Shown here in pieces: positions 1-8,210 of a DNA stretch of 54,938 nucleotides. The notes beneath the pieces are model-generated. The model was given only the letters and a program-made list of their open reading frames with translations, was not told where the DNA came from and searched no databases. How positions within the stretch are numbered: position 1 is the stretch's first letter; each line of letters opens with the position of its first letter. The translations under genes and the position numbers were made by a program. Source of the DNA: an uncultured Asticcacaulis sp. (lineage in GTDB: Bacteria > Pseudomonadota > Alphaproteobacteria > Caulobacterales > Caulobacteraceae); contig CAKZJB010000038.1 in the NCBI GenBank assembly GCA_936940865.1, positions 1 through 54,938 on the forward strand, read 5' to 3'.

Positions 1-1965
1 GTGCTGCGTCATGGCGACGGTGACGCTGGCGTTGGGAACGGGCTTGCCGGCGGCGTCGACGACCGTGACGACCAGCTGGACGTCGTCGGTGCCGTCGGCA
101 TGGCGGATGACCGGTGCGCTTGAGGTGACACGCAAGGCGGCGGGTGTCCCGGCTGCCGGCCAGACCGGCGGCGCAATGCCGCGATAAGCGTTGCGGTACC
201 AGTACCACTGGCGTTTCGGCAGTCGGGAATAGTCGACAAGGCCCATGGAGCCGAACTGCCGGCCGGCGATCGACCCGTGATCGAAGCCCGCCCAGATCGC
301 CTCACCCGATCTCCAGGGAAAACGCCAGGTTTCTGGCTGGCCTTGCGTCGCGCCGGGCGTCCTTTCGATATCGCCCCATCCCGGCGCATAGTCCCCGGGA
401 CGATCCGCGATGGTCGAGCCGTATTCCGCGACGAAGTTCGCGATATGCGGATCGGGAAACAGGATCGCGCCGTCGCCATTATAGCCCGCGACGTCGCCGA
501 TGCGATCGATGTCGCCGCGCTGCGCGCCGTCGACCGCCGCCGGCCGCGTCGGGTCGAGGCGATGCGCAAGCGCGACTTCCTCCGCCAGCAACTGGCGAAC
601 GCGGGGCATCGTCTCCCCCGTCGTGAAGAAGACCTCGTTGTCCATGCCCCAGGCGACGACAGACGGATGGTTGCGGTTGATCCGGATCATTTCGCTGAGC
701 TGCTGCTTCACGCTGTCGTCGAAAGCCGCCTGCTGGGCCGGGTCTGACGGATAGGCCGGGGCGCCCCAGGGATTCTTGAAGCCGGCCGTGCCCCAGAAGG
801 GGGCTTCCGACAGGAACATCATGCCGATCCGGTCGGTGGCTTCGGCGAAATGCGGATCATGCGGATAGTGCGAGCCGCGAATAAAGTCGAAGCCCGCATC
901 CTTGATCAGCCGGACATCGCGGCCGATAGCCGCGTTGGTGACCGCGTCGCCCCACCCCGCCTGATCCTGGTGGACGTTGGCGCCCCGGAAATAGCGGTGC
1001 AGGCCGTTGAGGAAAAAGCCCTTGTCGGCCGTCCAGGCGATCGTACGAAAACCGAAATCGGTCTCAAAACGGTCGCGTTCCCGTCCGCCGACGACAAGGG
1101 TCGTGACGGCCCGATAAAGGACAGGGGTCTCGGGACTCCACAGCGCAAGGTTCGAAATCCGGCCCGACCTCTGGGCGACCGTCACGGTCTGTCCCGGCGG
1201 CACCGCCACGGTTACGTCGGGCAGCGCGGCGACAACGGCGTCGCGATCATCGACAATGTGGGTTTTGACGGTCACCTGGGCCGGCGCGCCCCTGTCGTTG
1301 CGGACTTCGGTCTCGGCATTGACGAAGCTCGACCGGCCGGACAGCCCGGGCGTGGTCACATAGGTCCCGGTCCACGGAACATGGACGGCATCCGTGGTGA
1401 CCAGCCAGACGTCGCGATAAATACCGCCGCTGAAGATGTGCTCCCCCGCCCGCGGCGCCAGCGTCGGATCCCAGATATTGTCGACACGCACGGCGATGAC
1501 GTTGCGCCCCGGGTGGAGCGCCGCGGTGATGTCGACCGGAAAGCCCGTATAGCCGCCGCGGTGGCGGCCGACGCGCACGCCGTTGACAAAGACGTCCGCC
1601 GTCTGAAAAGCGCCTTCGAACTCGAGCGAAAAGCGGCGGCCGGACGGAACCGTCTTCAGCACCAGATCCTTGCGGTACCAGCCATAGCCGACATAGACCT
1701 CGGGCGCCTGGAAATAGGGCGTGCTGAAGCTGTGCGGAAGGCCGACCGGCTGCCATGAGCGGTCGTCGAACGCCGGATTTTCGGCGCCGTTCGCGTCGCC
1801 GAGATGGAACCGCCAGCGGGCATTGAAGTTCACCCGCGACCGTTCCGCCGACTCTTTTGCAGCCCGCGCCTCGGCAGGGGCATAAACCAAAGGCAGCGCC
1901 GTGCCGGACAACAGAACAAGCGCGAGCAGCGTCGAAAGTCGTCGGCTGGCCGGTGCGAATCCCAT
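1..1965 (-). CDS. GH2-family glycoside hydrolase, beta-galactosidase-like (3' end outside window)
   Basis: Reading leftward from an ATG at 1965, an open frame of 655 codons reaches the window edge without a stop, so the C-terminus is missing. Residues 1-34 form a signal peptide ending near AEARA, so the enzyme is exported. A jelly-roll sugar-binding domain follows (about 45-190, with FNARWRFHLGD and SGGIYRDVWL), then an immunoglobulin-like domain and the GH2 TIM barrel (FFLNGLHRYFRGANVHQD at about 317). Asn443-Glu444 in WGMDNEV matches the GH2 acid/base, and Glu514 in VAEYGS fits the nucleophile. After about residue 600 a bacterial Ig-like (Big) segment begins. An AGGGG lies just upstream of the start. 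Family members remove beta-linked galactose or similar sugars. Next to two GH74 genes, trimming of xyloglucan side chains is a plausible role, but the substrate is inferred. Confidence 0.88.
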   Translation of the reverse strand, partial: MGFAPASRRLSTLLALVLLSGTALPLVYAPAEARAAKESAERSRVNFNARWRFHLGDANGAENPAFDDRSWQPVGLPHSFSTPYFQAPEVYVGYGWYRKDLVLKTVPSGRRFSLEFEGAFQTADVFVNGVRVGRHRGGYTGFPVDITAALHPGRNVIAVRVDNIWDPTLAPRAGEHIFSGGIYRDVWLVTTDAVHVPWTGTYVTTPGLSGRSSFVNAETEVRNDRGAPAQVTVKTHIVDDRDAVVAALPDVTVAVPPGQTVTVAQRSGRISNLALWSPETPVLYRAVTTLVVGGRERDRFETDFGFRTIAWTADKGFFLNGLHRYFRGANVHQDQAGWGDAVTNAAIGRDVRLIKDAGFDFIRGSHYPHDPHFAEATDRIGMMFLSEAPFWGTAGFKNPWGAPAYPSDPAQQAAFDDSVKQQLSEMIRINRNHPSVVAWGMDNEVFFTTGETMPRVRQLLAEEVALAHRLDPTRPAAVDGAQRGDIDRIGDVAGYNGDGAILFPDPHIANFVAEYGSTIADRPGDYAPGWGDIERTPGATQGQPETWRFPWRSGEAIWAGFDHGSIAGRQFGSMGLVDYSRLPKRQWYWYRNAYRGIAPPVWPAAGTPAALRVTSSAPVIRHADGTDDVQLVVTVVDAAGKPVPNASVTVAMTQH

Positions 1966-2077
1966 CTTCCATATCCCCTGACGAAAAGGCGTTTGAAGGT
2001 CGTGAACCGGCTTGGGATCACGCGTTTAAAGTGTCGATCGTACGGACGTATTACCAATCGAACAGCACGCTTGCAAA

Positions 2078-2104
2078 GCATATATGAAAAAGTTATCGCA
2101 TATG
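2078..2104. promoter_or_regulatory. Twin GCATAT boxes upstream of the GH2 gene
   Basis: GCATATATG at 2078-2086 and GCATATG at 2098-2104 start exactly 20 bp apart, about two helical turns. They lie between the GH2 gene (minus) and the divergent gene at 2207. The same GCATAT core occurs in the shared promoter elements of virB2 and both GH74 genes. An operator or promoter role is inferred. Confidence 0.35.
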
Positions 2105-2206
2105 AATAAATCCCGGGGCCAACCGCACACATCTTTTCGGACGCGTCGATCGATCTCATGAGTGTCGGGGCGTTGTAAATATCATTCTGGTTATCTGGTG
2201 TCTGAC

Positions 2207-2701
2207 ATGACGACCGCTTTCCGAGCGTCTCCAGTTGATTTTTCGGCGGTCTCCGCGCCCTCCGGAGACAGGCCGGACGACATCCTGGATCTGCTTCGCT
2301 TGCGGGCGCATCTTCGCGAGCAACTGGTCCGCGGTCGCGAGGCTCTTGGGAAGTTGTCGCACGAGTTCGAACGGGTCGATGCCGACATTCACCGTCTGAC
2401 GGGCACCCCCCGCAAGGTGGACAGGGAGCGTTCGCAGATTTCCGGCGATTTTACCCTTCTTGTCCTTGGAGCCGTGGAAGAGGCCCGGCGTCCCCTGAAT
2501 GCCCGTGAGGTCGCCCGAAAAATTATGTCGGATCAGGGTTTTGATGAGGACGACAAGGAAATGCGGAACCGCATCCTTCGCCGCGTCAACGTCTGCCTGT
2601 GGACCCAGACTCAAAAGGGTCGTCTCCGGCAGTCGCAACCCAAGACCAATCCGATAAAATGGGAGCTGGCCAACCCGTGGACGGCGGGACCGAAGGTGTG
2701 A
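2207..2701 (+). CDS. Small coiled-coil / winged-helix protein of unknown function
   Basis: The protein has 164 residues from the ATG at 2207; a GTG at 2162 would add 15 residues. The N-terminal half (about 25-75) is rich in Leu, Arg and Glu with heptad-like spacing (DLLRLRAHLREQL), suggesting a coiled coil. The C-terminal half (about 85-150) has the helix pattern of a winged-helix domain (LNAREVARKIM, then RNRILRRVNVCLW) and ends in a basic stretch. It stands alone, divergent from the GH2 gene and ahead of the TonB-dependent receptor. A DNA-binding regulator would fit this layout, but I do not recognise a named family. Coding potential is clear from length and composition. Confidence 0.65.
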   Translation: MTTAFRASPVDFSAVSAPSGDRPDDILDLLRLRAHLREQLVRGREALGKLSHEFERVDADIHRLTGTPRKVDRERSQISGDFTLLVLGAVEEARRPLNAREVARKIMSDQGFDEDDKEMRNRILRRVNVCLWTQTQKGRLRQSQPKTNPIKWELANPWTAGPKV

Positions 2702-2931
2702 CGGGGCCATGGCGCAGCGCCGAGCCGAAATGACGCGCAGCTATCCTTTGCGCTATTGCAATCTGTGGGAGAAATATCACTCACCCAATGTTTCGTATAT
2801 CAAATATTATTCACTATTGAAATTATACTGCATTGCTCTCTAATGCCTTGACGTGGCGGCAGGCCCAAACCTGCGGCCGAGCAGACAACGAGGCGGCGGC
2901 AGGCGCCAGCTTCGGGTGTGAGGGAGCAACA

Positions 2932-5900
2932 ATGATTAATCTGACACGCAAGCTTTTGTTGGGCGTGAGCGCATCGACTCTCGTCCTTGGGGGGATGACC
3001 GCGACCGCTTATGCGCAGGACGCGGTCCCGGCCAAGGCGGAGGACAATGGGGCGGCGAAAAGCAAGGCCGATGACACCGTCGTTGTCGTTTCGGCACGCC
3101 GCAAGGCCCTGCAAACCGCGACAGAGCTGAAAAAGAAGTCGGATACCATTATCGATTCGGTCGTCGCCGACGAAGCCGGCCGTCTGCCCGACAACTCGAT
3201 CACGGAAGTGCTGGCGCGCGTCCCCGGCGTGACCATGAGCCGTTTCAACACGAACGGTGACTCGTTCGCCGTGGAAGGAACGGGTATCCAAGTGCGCGGC
3301 CTTTCGACTCCCAGCAGCCTGCTGAACGGGCGCGAGATATTCGGCGCCAATGGCGGCTCTGGCCTGAGCTGGGGCGAGGTTACGCCGGAACTGATGGCGG
3401 CGGTCGATGTCTATAAGGCGACCCGGGCCGATATGATCGAAGGCGGCACCGGGGGCGCCATCGACCTGCGCACCAAGATGCCGTTCGACTACAAGAAGCC
3501 GGCGATCGAAGGCGCGCTCAGCGCCAGCTACGGCGACCTTTCGAAAAAGACGACGCCGTCGGGTTCGATCCTGTGGACCCGCCGCTTCGATACGCCTGTC
3601 GGCGAAATGGGCCTGCTGCTCGACGTCGCCTATTCCAAGCTGAATTCACAGGACGGCCACCTCAGCGTCGAGCCGTATTTCAAGCGCTATTACAATGGCA
3701 AGACCGTCTATATTCCCGGTGGCTTCGGCTGGGGTGACGATCATTTCGAGCGCGAGCGCACCGGCTTTTACGAAGCCTTCCAGTGGAAGCCCAACGACCG
3801 CCTGACGATCTGGCAAACCATGTTCAGCTCGCACTATGTCAGCCAGAACAACGGGACCAGCGCCTGGGTGGCGGATTCGCGCATCTTCCCGACGTCGGGA
3901 AATATGACGTTCGATTCCAACGGCTTCCTGGTGGCGGCCGACCACATGTCTATCGCCGACCTGAACGACGGCAGCCTGGGATCGACGGTAGGGCAGGGCT
4001 GGATCCCCAGCAATCAGCAGGTCAACTGCAGCGGATCGCATCCGTACGGCACTCAGGCCTATCAGCTGAACTGGGGCACATATCCTCCGGACTGTTCCTC
4101 CAAGGCCGACATGACCGCGGGCAGCGGCCGGGGCTTCAATACGTCGGATAACCGTACCAGCGACTTCAGCCAGGGCTTCATCTGGAACGCCAGCGACAGC
4201 ACGCGCGTCCGCGGCGCGCTGCAATTCGTCGATTCGAACGCCCATTCCACCGGCATGTCGGCCGGCCTGAACGACGGTCCGCTCACCGGTTACAGCATGG
4301 ATATCTCCGGCGACACGCCCAAGTTCAAAATGGACTATTCCGACGTTCCGAACAGTTCGCAGGACGCGCTCAACAACCGCGCCAACTATGCCTGGGGCTA
4401 TCTCGCCTATCGTCCCAGCAACAACCACGGCACCATGGTGGCGGCAAACCTCGACGTTGACCATGATCTGGGTGACGGCTTCTTCAAGACCCTGAGCGCA
4501 GGCGTACGCTACGCCAGCCGGGTCGAGCACGACCATTACGATGGCACATACTGGACTCCGCTCGGCAATGGCTGGGATGGATCTCCGCAAAAATATGTCT
4601 CTGACGGGCCTGCGTCCGATAGCGAGTTCTATCCGTTCGCCGACTTCTTCCATGGATCCGTTCCGGTGCCGCATACCTTCTGGGTGCCGTCCGCATCGCT
4701 GATCCAGTCCGAAGACTACAACTACATCATGAACACCTACGGCTACTTCAAGAGCTCGACCTTGCCGGACGGAACTCCGGTCAAGACGCCGTACGACGTC
4801 ATCCACAACAATTACGGCACGTCCCGGACGGCCGTCGAGACGCGCTCGGTCTATATCCAGGCCAAGTTCGGAAGCGACGCCGGCATCTTCGGCGTGCCCT
4901 ATACCGGCAATATCGGCATCCGCTACGTCAGGACCCGCACCTTCGCCAGCGGCAATTTCGTCTTCAACGCCAACAAGTTCTACATGACGCAGGCCGACGC
5001 CAACGCCGATTTCATGGCCGATATGACCGGGACGTCGACGCCCCGCGCCGTGACGGTTTCGTCGAGCGCGCAATTGCGTTCGGATCAAAGCGACGACTCC
5101 CGCGCGCTGCCGGCCTTCAACATCAACTTCAAGCCGACGGACAAATTCTTCGTTCGCTTTGCTGCCAACCAGACCGTGTCGCGCCCGTCGTTCAACGACA
5201 TTACGGTTGCCGGCAGCGGTTCGGTCAACACCCTGGATAATGCCAACAACTACACGGATACGAACGGGCAGCAGCACAAGCTTCCGGGGATTTTCAACGG
5301 CGTGGGGGCTTCGATCGGCAATACGACGCTTAAACCCACCCTGTCGACCAATCTCGACCTGTCGTTCGAATGGTACAAGAGCAACAGCACCACGGCGCAT
5401 CTCGCCCTGTTCCACAAGGATCTGAAGGACCTGATCGTCTTCGGCAACACGATCGTGCCCTTCCCCTATTCCTTTACCAAGGGGGACGGCACAGTGGTGG
5501 CCGGAACCTCGACCCTGGTCACGACCCAGGCGAAAAACAGCAGCGAGATCGCCAAGATCCAGGGCTTCGAGTTCGGGGGACGGACCTTCTTCGACAGCCT
5601 GCCCGGCTTCTGGAGCGGGTTCGGCGTCGACGCCAACTTCACCTATATCGACAGCCACAACCCGGCGCCGTTGTCGTATGACATGGACGGCAATCGGTAC
5701 AAGGAGCTGCCGGTCACTGGCCTGTCGAAGTACAGCGCCAATCTCAGCCTGATGTACTCGAAGGGCAATCTCTATGCCGGCCTGGCGTACAACTGGCGCA
5801 GCCGCTGGCTGATGTCGACCAACGTCAACGGCACGGGCACGACGAACTCCGACGGCACGACGGGCAGCAGCTACACCTATTGCTCCGATGCCGCCGGCCA

Positions 5901-6129
5901 CTGCACAACGCTGCATTACGCCCTGCCGCTCTATGGCCACGAATACGGCCAGTTGGATTTCGGCGCCAACTACAAGGTCAACGACCATATCAAGGTCTAT
6001 CTGCAGGCCAACAACCTGACCAATGTCCGCGCGGACAGCGAAATCGAAGTGCTGCCGGGTAAGTTCTACCCGCGCAATTACTACGAGTCCGATCGCCGCG
6101 TGGACTTTGGTATCAACTTCGCGTTCTGA
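2932..6129 (+). CDS. TonB-dependent receptor (outer-membrane transporter)
   Basis: The 1065-residue protein starts at ATG 2932 with AGGGAG five bases upstream. The open frame extends 33 codons further up, but the signal peptide (residues 1-26, ending AYAQD) fixes this start. The plug domain follows: VVVVSARRKALQTATELK, LPDNSITEVLARVPGV, QVRGLSTPSSLLNGRE and IEGGTGGAIDLRTKMP. A long beta-barrel ends in the aromatic outer-membrane signature DFGINFAF. Length and motifs fit the large Xanthomonas/Caulobacter-type receptors that import oligosaccharides and other bulky ligands using ExbBD-TonB energy. A hydrolase gene lies upstream and halogenases downstream, so the ligand may be a plant glycan fragment or an aromatic compound; the sequence does not decide this. 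A strong terminator follows. Confidence 0.95.
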   Translation: MINLTRKLLLGVSASTLVLGGMTATAYAQDAVPAKAEDNGAAKSKADDTVVVVSARRKALQTATELKKKSDTIIDSVVADEAGRLPDNSITEVLARVPGVTMSRFNTNGDSFAVEGTGIQVRGLSTPSSLLNGREIFGANGGSGLSWGEVTPELMAAVDVYKATRADMIEGGTGGAIDLRTKMPFDYKKPAIEGALSASYGDLSKKTTPSGSILWTRRFDTPVGEMGLLLDVAYSKLNSQDGHLSVEPYFKRYYNGKTVYIPGGFGWGDDHFERERTGFYEAFQWKPNDRLTIWQTMFSSHYVSQNNGTSAWVADSRIFPTSGNMTFDSNGFLVAADHMSIADLNDGSLGSTVGQGWIPSNQQVNCSGSHPYGTQAYQLNWGTYPPDCSSKADMTAGSGRGFNTSDNRTSDFSQGFIWNASDSTRVRGALQFVDSNAHSTGMSAGLNDGPLTGYSMDISGDTPKFKMDYSDVPNSSQDALNNRANYAWGYLAYRPSNNHGTMVAANLDVDHDLGDGFFKTLSAGVRYASRVEHDHYDGTYWTPLGNGWDGSPQKYVSDGPASDSEFYPFADFFHGSVPVPHTFWVPSASLIQSEDYNYIMNTYGYFKSSTLPDGTPVKTPYDVIHNNYGTSRTAVETRSVYIQAKFGSDAGIFGVPYTGNIGIRYVRTRTFASGNFVFNANKFYMTQADANADFMADMTGTSTPRAVTVSSSAQLRSDQSDDSRALPAFNINFKPTDKFFVRFAANQTVSRPSFNDITVAGSGSVNTLDNANNYTDTNGQQHKLPGIFNGVGASIGNTTLKPTLSTNLDLSFEWYKSNSTTAHLALFHKDLKDLIVFGNTIVPFPYSFTKGDGTVVAGTSTLVTTQAKNSSEIAKIQGFEFGGRTFFDSLPGFWSGFGVDANFTYIDSHNPAPLSYDMDGNRYKELPVTGLSKYSANLSLMYSKGNLYAGLAYNWRSRWLMSTNVNGTGTTNSDGTTGSSYTYCSDAAGHCTTLHYALPLYGHEYGQLDFGANYKVNDHIKVYLQANNLTNVRADSEIEVLPGKFYPRNYYESDRRVDFGINFAF

Positions 6130-6189
6130 CGCGAAATCCTGCAGGTAACGTCCCCTGCGGGTACTCTCCCGAGTAGTCAGAAAAACCTA

Positions 6190-6236
6190 GAAGCAAACGT
6201 CCGCCTCCCTGTCGGCCGTTTGCTTCCTTTTTCTTG
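6190..6236 (+). terminator. Rho-independent terminator after the TonB-dependent receptor
   Basis: GAAGCAAACG (6190-6199) and its exact complement CGTTTGCTTC (6217-6226) form a 10-bp stem with a further CCG/CGG pairing inside, followed by CTTTTTCTT. It lies 60 bp after the receptor stop and separates that transcript from the halogenase genes. Confidence 0.85.
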
Positions 6237-6314
6237 CTCTCCACCCGGGAATGCTTCGCCCCCGCATCTTAACGGGGCAAGGCACGAAATGTCGGTTCGG
6301 GCCAATGCCGTCCG

Positions 6315-6356
6315 ATACCAACGGCGATTGACTTTGACTCTGTCGCCGTTGGCAAG
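6315..6356. repeat. 42-bp palindromic intergenic repeat, copy 1
   Basis: The arms CCAACGGCGA (6318-6327) and TCGCCGTTGG (6343-6352) are perfect complements around the 15-base loop TTGACTTTGACTCTG. A second copy at 24794-24835 matches at 39 of 42 positions. Both sit in gene-free DNA. The rest of this 423-bp gap (6130-6552) holds the receptor terminator and a possible TATAAA -10 box near 6510. I see no other gene in it. Confidence 0.75.
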
Positions 6357-6552
6357 GGCGCCAATCCTTTCGTGCTTTGCCCGCCGCTTCCTGGTCCTCA
6401 AGGAGCGAAGCGTCAGGACAACGCTTCGTGGGCGGCAGGCCATGCGGCGTTTGAGCTGAAAAAGCGAATACCGACGGTCATGACGATCATAAAGAATAAC
6501 CGCTGGTATAAAACGAATGTCACATGTCCTGCCTCGAATGCTGGGGGATTGA

Positions 6553-6669
6553 ATGAAGACCGCGGATAATCCCGCTCCGAACCGGCCGGGGCTGCGTATT
6601 GTGGATCTGGAAGCGACGCCTGCCTCTGGAACAGTCCACCGCGATCCGTTCCGGAGGCGCGCTCGATGA
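6553..6669 (+). CDS. 38-codon ORF translationally coupled to the first halogenase
   Basis: The start ATG at 6553 is preceded by GGGGG at the right distance. The stop TGA overlaps the ATG of the halogenase (ATGA at 6666-6669). The 38-residue product begins MKTADNPAPNRPG, has no Cys or Trp, and ends in the basic run DPFRRRAR. It could be a translation-coupling leader, a small protein, or a peptide partner of the halogenases. I know of no family for it. The ribosome binding site and the exact overlap are the only support for translation. Confidence 0.45.
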   Translation: MKTADNPAPNRPGLRIVDLEATPASGTVHRDPFRRRAR

Positions 6670-8210
6670 CACGGAAAATCACGATCGTCGGCGGTGGCGC
6701 ATCGGGCTGGATAACCGCCGGGTATCTCGCGCGGATGATGTCCGCCGACCGGCCGGGCGGCATCGACCTTACGGTGATCGAATCGCCGGATATCGGCACT
6801 ATCGGAGTGGGGGAGGGCACTTTCCCCAGCATATTGAAAACCCTCAGCCGTATCGGTCTCGATGAAACCCTCCTGTTCAAAGAGGCAGGGGCGACGTTCA
6901 AGCAAGGTATTCGCTTTGTCGACTGGGCACGCGGCAACGACACCTATTACCATTTGTTCCATCCGGCCTTTATGCCCGAAGGGCTGGATCTGATGCCTTA
7001 CTGGATAATGGGCGAACTTGGCCAAGTACCGTGGTCCTCGGTCGCCAGCGTCCAATCCAGGGTGGTCGACGGCATGCGCGGGCCGAAGCTGGCCCGGCAA
7101 GGCGACTATTCCGGCAACCTGGCCTATGCCTATCACTTCGATGCGGTGGCGTTCGCGGGCGTGTTGGCGCGGCACGTGACGGGTATGGGCGTGAAACACC
7201 TGGCCGACAAGGTCACGGCGGTACATCTCGACGAAAGCGGCGCAATCGATCGGCTGACGACCGAAAGACACGGAGATCAGCGGGCCGACCTCTATATCGA
7301 CTGCACAGGTTTTCGGGCCCAGTTGATCGGTGAAGCGCTGAGGATACCCTTCGTGTCCAGACGGAAAGCGTTGTTTGCCGACCGGGCGGTTGCATTGCAG
7401 CAACCCTACGAGAACCAGGACGCACCTATACCGTCGTGCACGATAGCGACAGCCGAAAAGGCCGGATGGATATGGGATATCGGCCTCAGGCACAGGCGAG
7501 GCATCGGCTACGTTTATTCTTCGGATCACTGTAGTGACGAGGCCGCGGTCGATACCCTGAAAGCCCATATCGGCATCGCCGCCAGGAACGCCGAGCCCAG
7601 GCAACTCAGGTTCGAGGCGGGGTGCAGACGCCTCCAGTGGTACAAGAACTGCGTGGCCATTGGCCTTTCGGCCGGCTTCGTCGAACCGCTTGAAGCCACC
7701 GGTATCGGTTATGCCGAGAGCGCCAGTGTGCTTCTCGCCGCGGTTTTTCCGTGGAGCGGGCCGCTCGATGGGGCCGCTCGCCAATTCAACGAAAAGATGT
7801 CACGCCGTTTCGATAACCTTATCGATTTCATCAAGGTGCACTACTGCATTACCCACCGTCGTGACAGCGATTTCTGGATCGACAATTGCCGGCCCGAAAC
7901 CATTTCCGACGCGCTCCGCGAGCGGCTGGAGCGCTGGCGGTATCGCATGCCGGATTTTGTGGATATCGACTACGGCAACGACACTTTCATCGAAAGCAAC
8001 TGGCGCCAGGTCCTTTACGGCATGGCGTTCAAAACCGATTTGTCCGCGCGCAGGGGCGCCTATCGCCATTTCGACGCGGCGCGGTCGGCCTGTCGTGAAG
8101 TCGAGCGTCAAGCCTCCCGCGCGGCGCAACTCCTGCCGACGCACCGGGACCTTGTCGAAGCCATGTGCCAAAGGGGCATGGCCCCGGGTCTTCAAACGAG
8201 CGTATCCTGA
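6666..8210 (+). CDS. Flavin-dependent tryptophan halogenase family protein 1
   Basis: 514 residues. The N-terminus has the FAD-binding GGGASG motif (9-14). Lys79 falls at the position of the hypohalous-acid-binding lysine of PrnA/RebH-type enzymes (TFKQGIRF). A Glu-containing stretch FVEPLEATG (338-346) matches the active-site glutamate region. The diagnostic WxWxIP motif is changed to WIWDIG (268-273), so the usual Pro is Gly. The family halogenates indoles or other aromatics with reduced FAD, halide and oxygen. No flavin reductase is in the window. This paralogue is the most divergent of the three and may have another substrate or reduced halogenation activity. It is coupled by ATGA overlaps to the small ORF before it and to the next halogenase. 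Confidence 0.9.
   Translation: MTRKITIVGGGASGWITAGYLARMMSADRPGGIDLTVIESPDIGTIGVGEGTFPSILKTLSRIGLDETLLFKEAGATFKQGIRFVDWARGNDTYYHLFHPAFMPEGLDLMPYWIMGELGQVPWSSVASVQSRVVDGMRGPKLARQGDYSGNLAYAYHFDAVAFAGVLARHVTGMGVKHLADKVTAVHLDESGAIDRLTTERHGDQRADLYIDCTGFRAQLIGEALRIPFVSRRKALFADRAVALQQPYENQDAPIPSCTIATAEKAGWIWDIGLRHRRGIGYVYSSDHCSDEAAVDTLKAHIGIAARNAEPRQLRFEAGCRRLQWYKNCVAIGLSAGFVEPLEATGIGYAESASVLLAAVFPWSGPLDGAARQFNEKMSRRFDNLIDFIKVHYCITHRRDSDFWIDNCRPETISDALRERLERWRYRMPDFVDIDYGNDTFIESNWRQVLYGMAFKTDLSARRGAYRHFDAARSACREVERQASRAAQLLPTHRDLVEAMCQRGMAPGLQTSVS

Noticed and set aside
850-1758. 302-codon plus-strand frame over the GH2 gene
   Set aside because: Antisense shadow; the minus-strand frame carries the full GH2 signature.
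3646-5988. 780-codon open frame on the minus strand
   Set aside because: It lies entirely inside the TonB-dependent receptor gene, is full of Val/Gly/Arg/Ala typical of antisense GC-rich frames, and has no motif.
6177-7784. 535-codon minus-strand frame
   Set aside because: Antisense to halogenase 1 and running through the terminator and the palindromic repeat; no recognisable domain.
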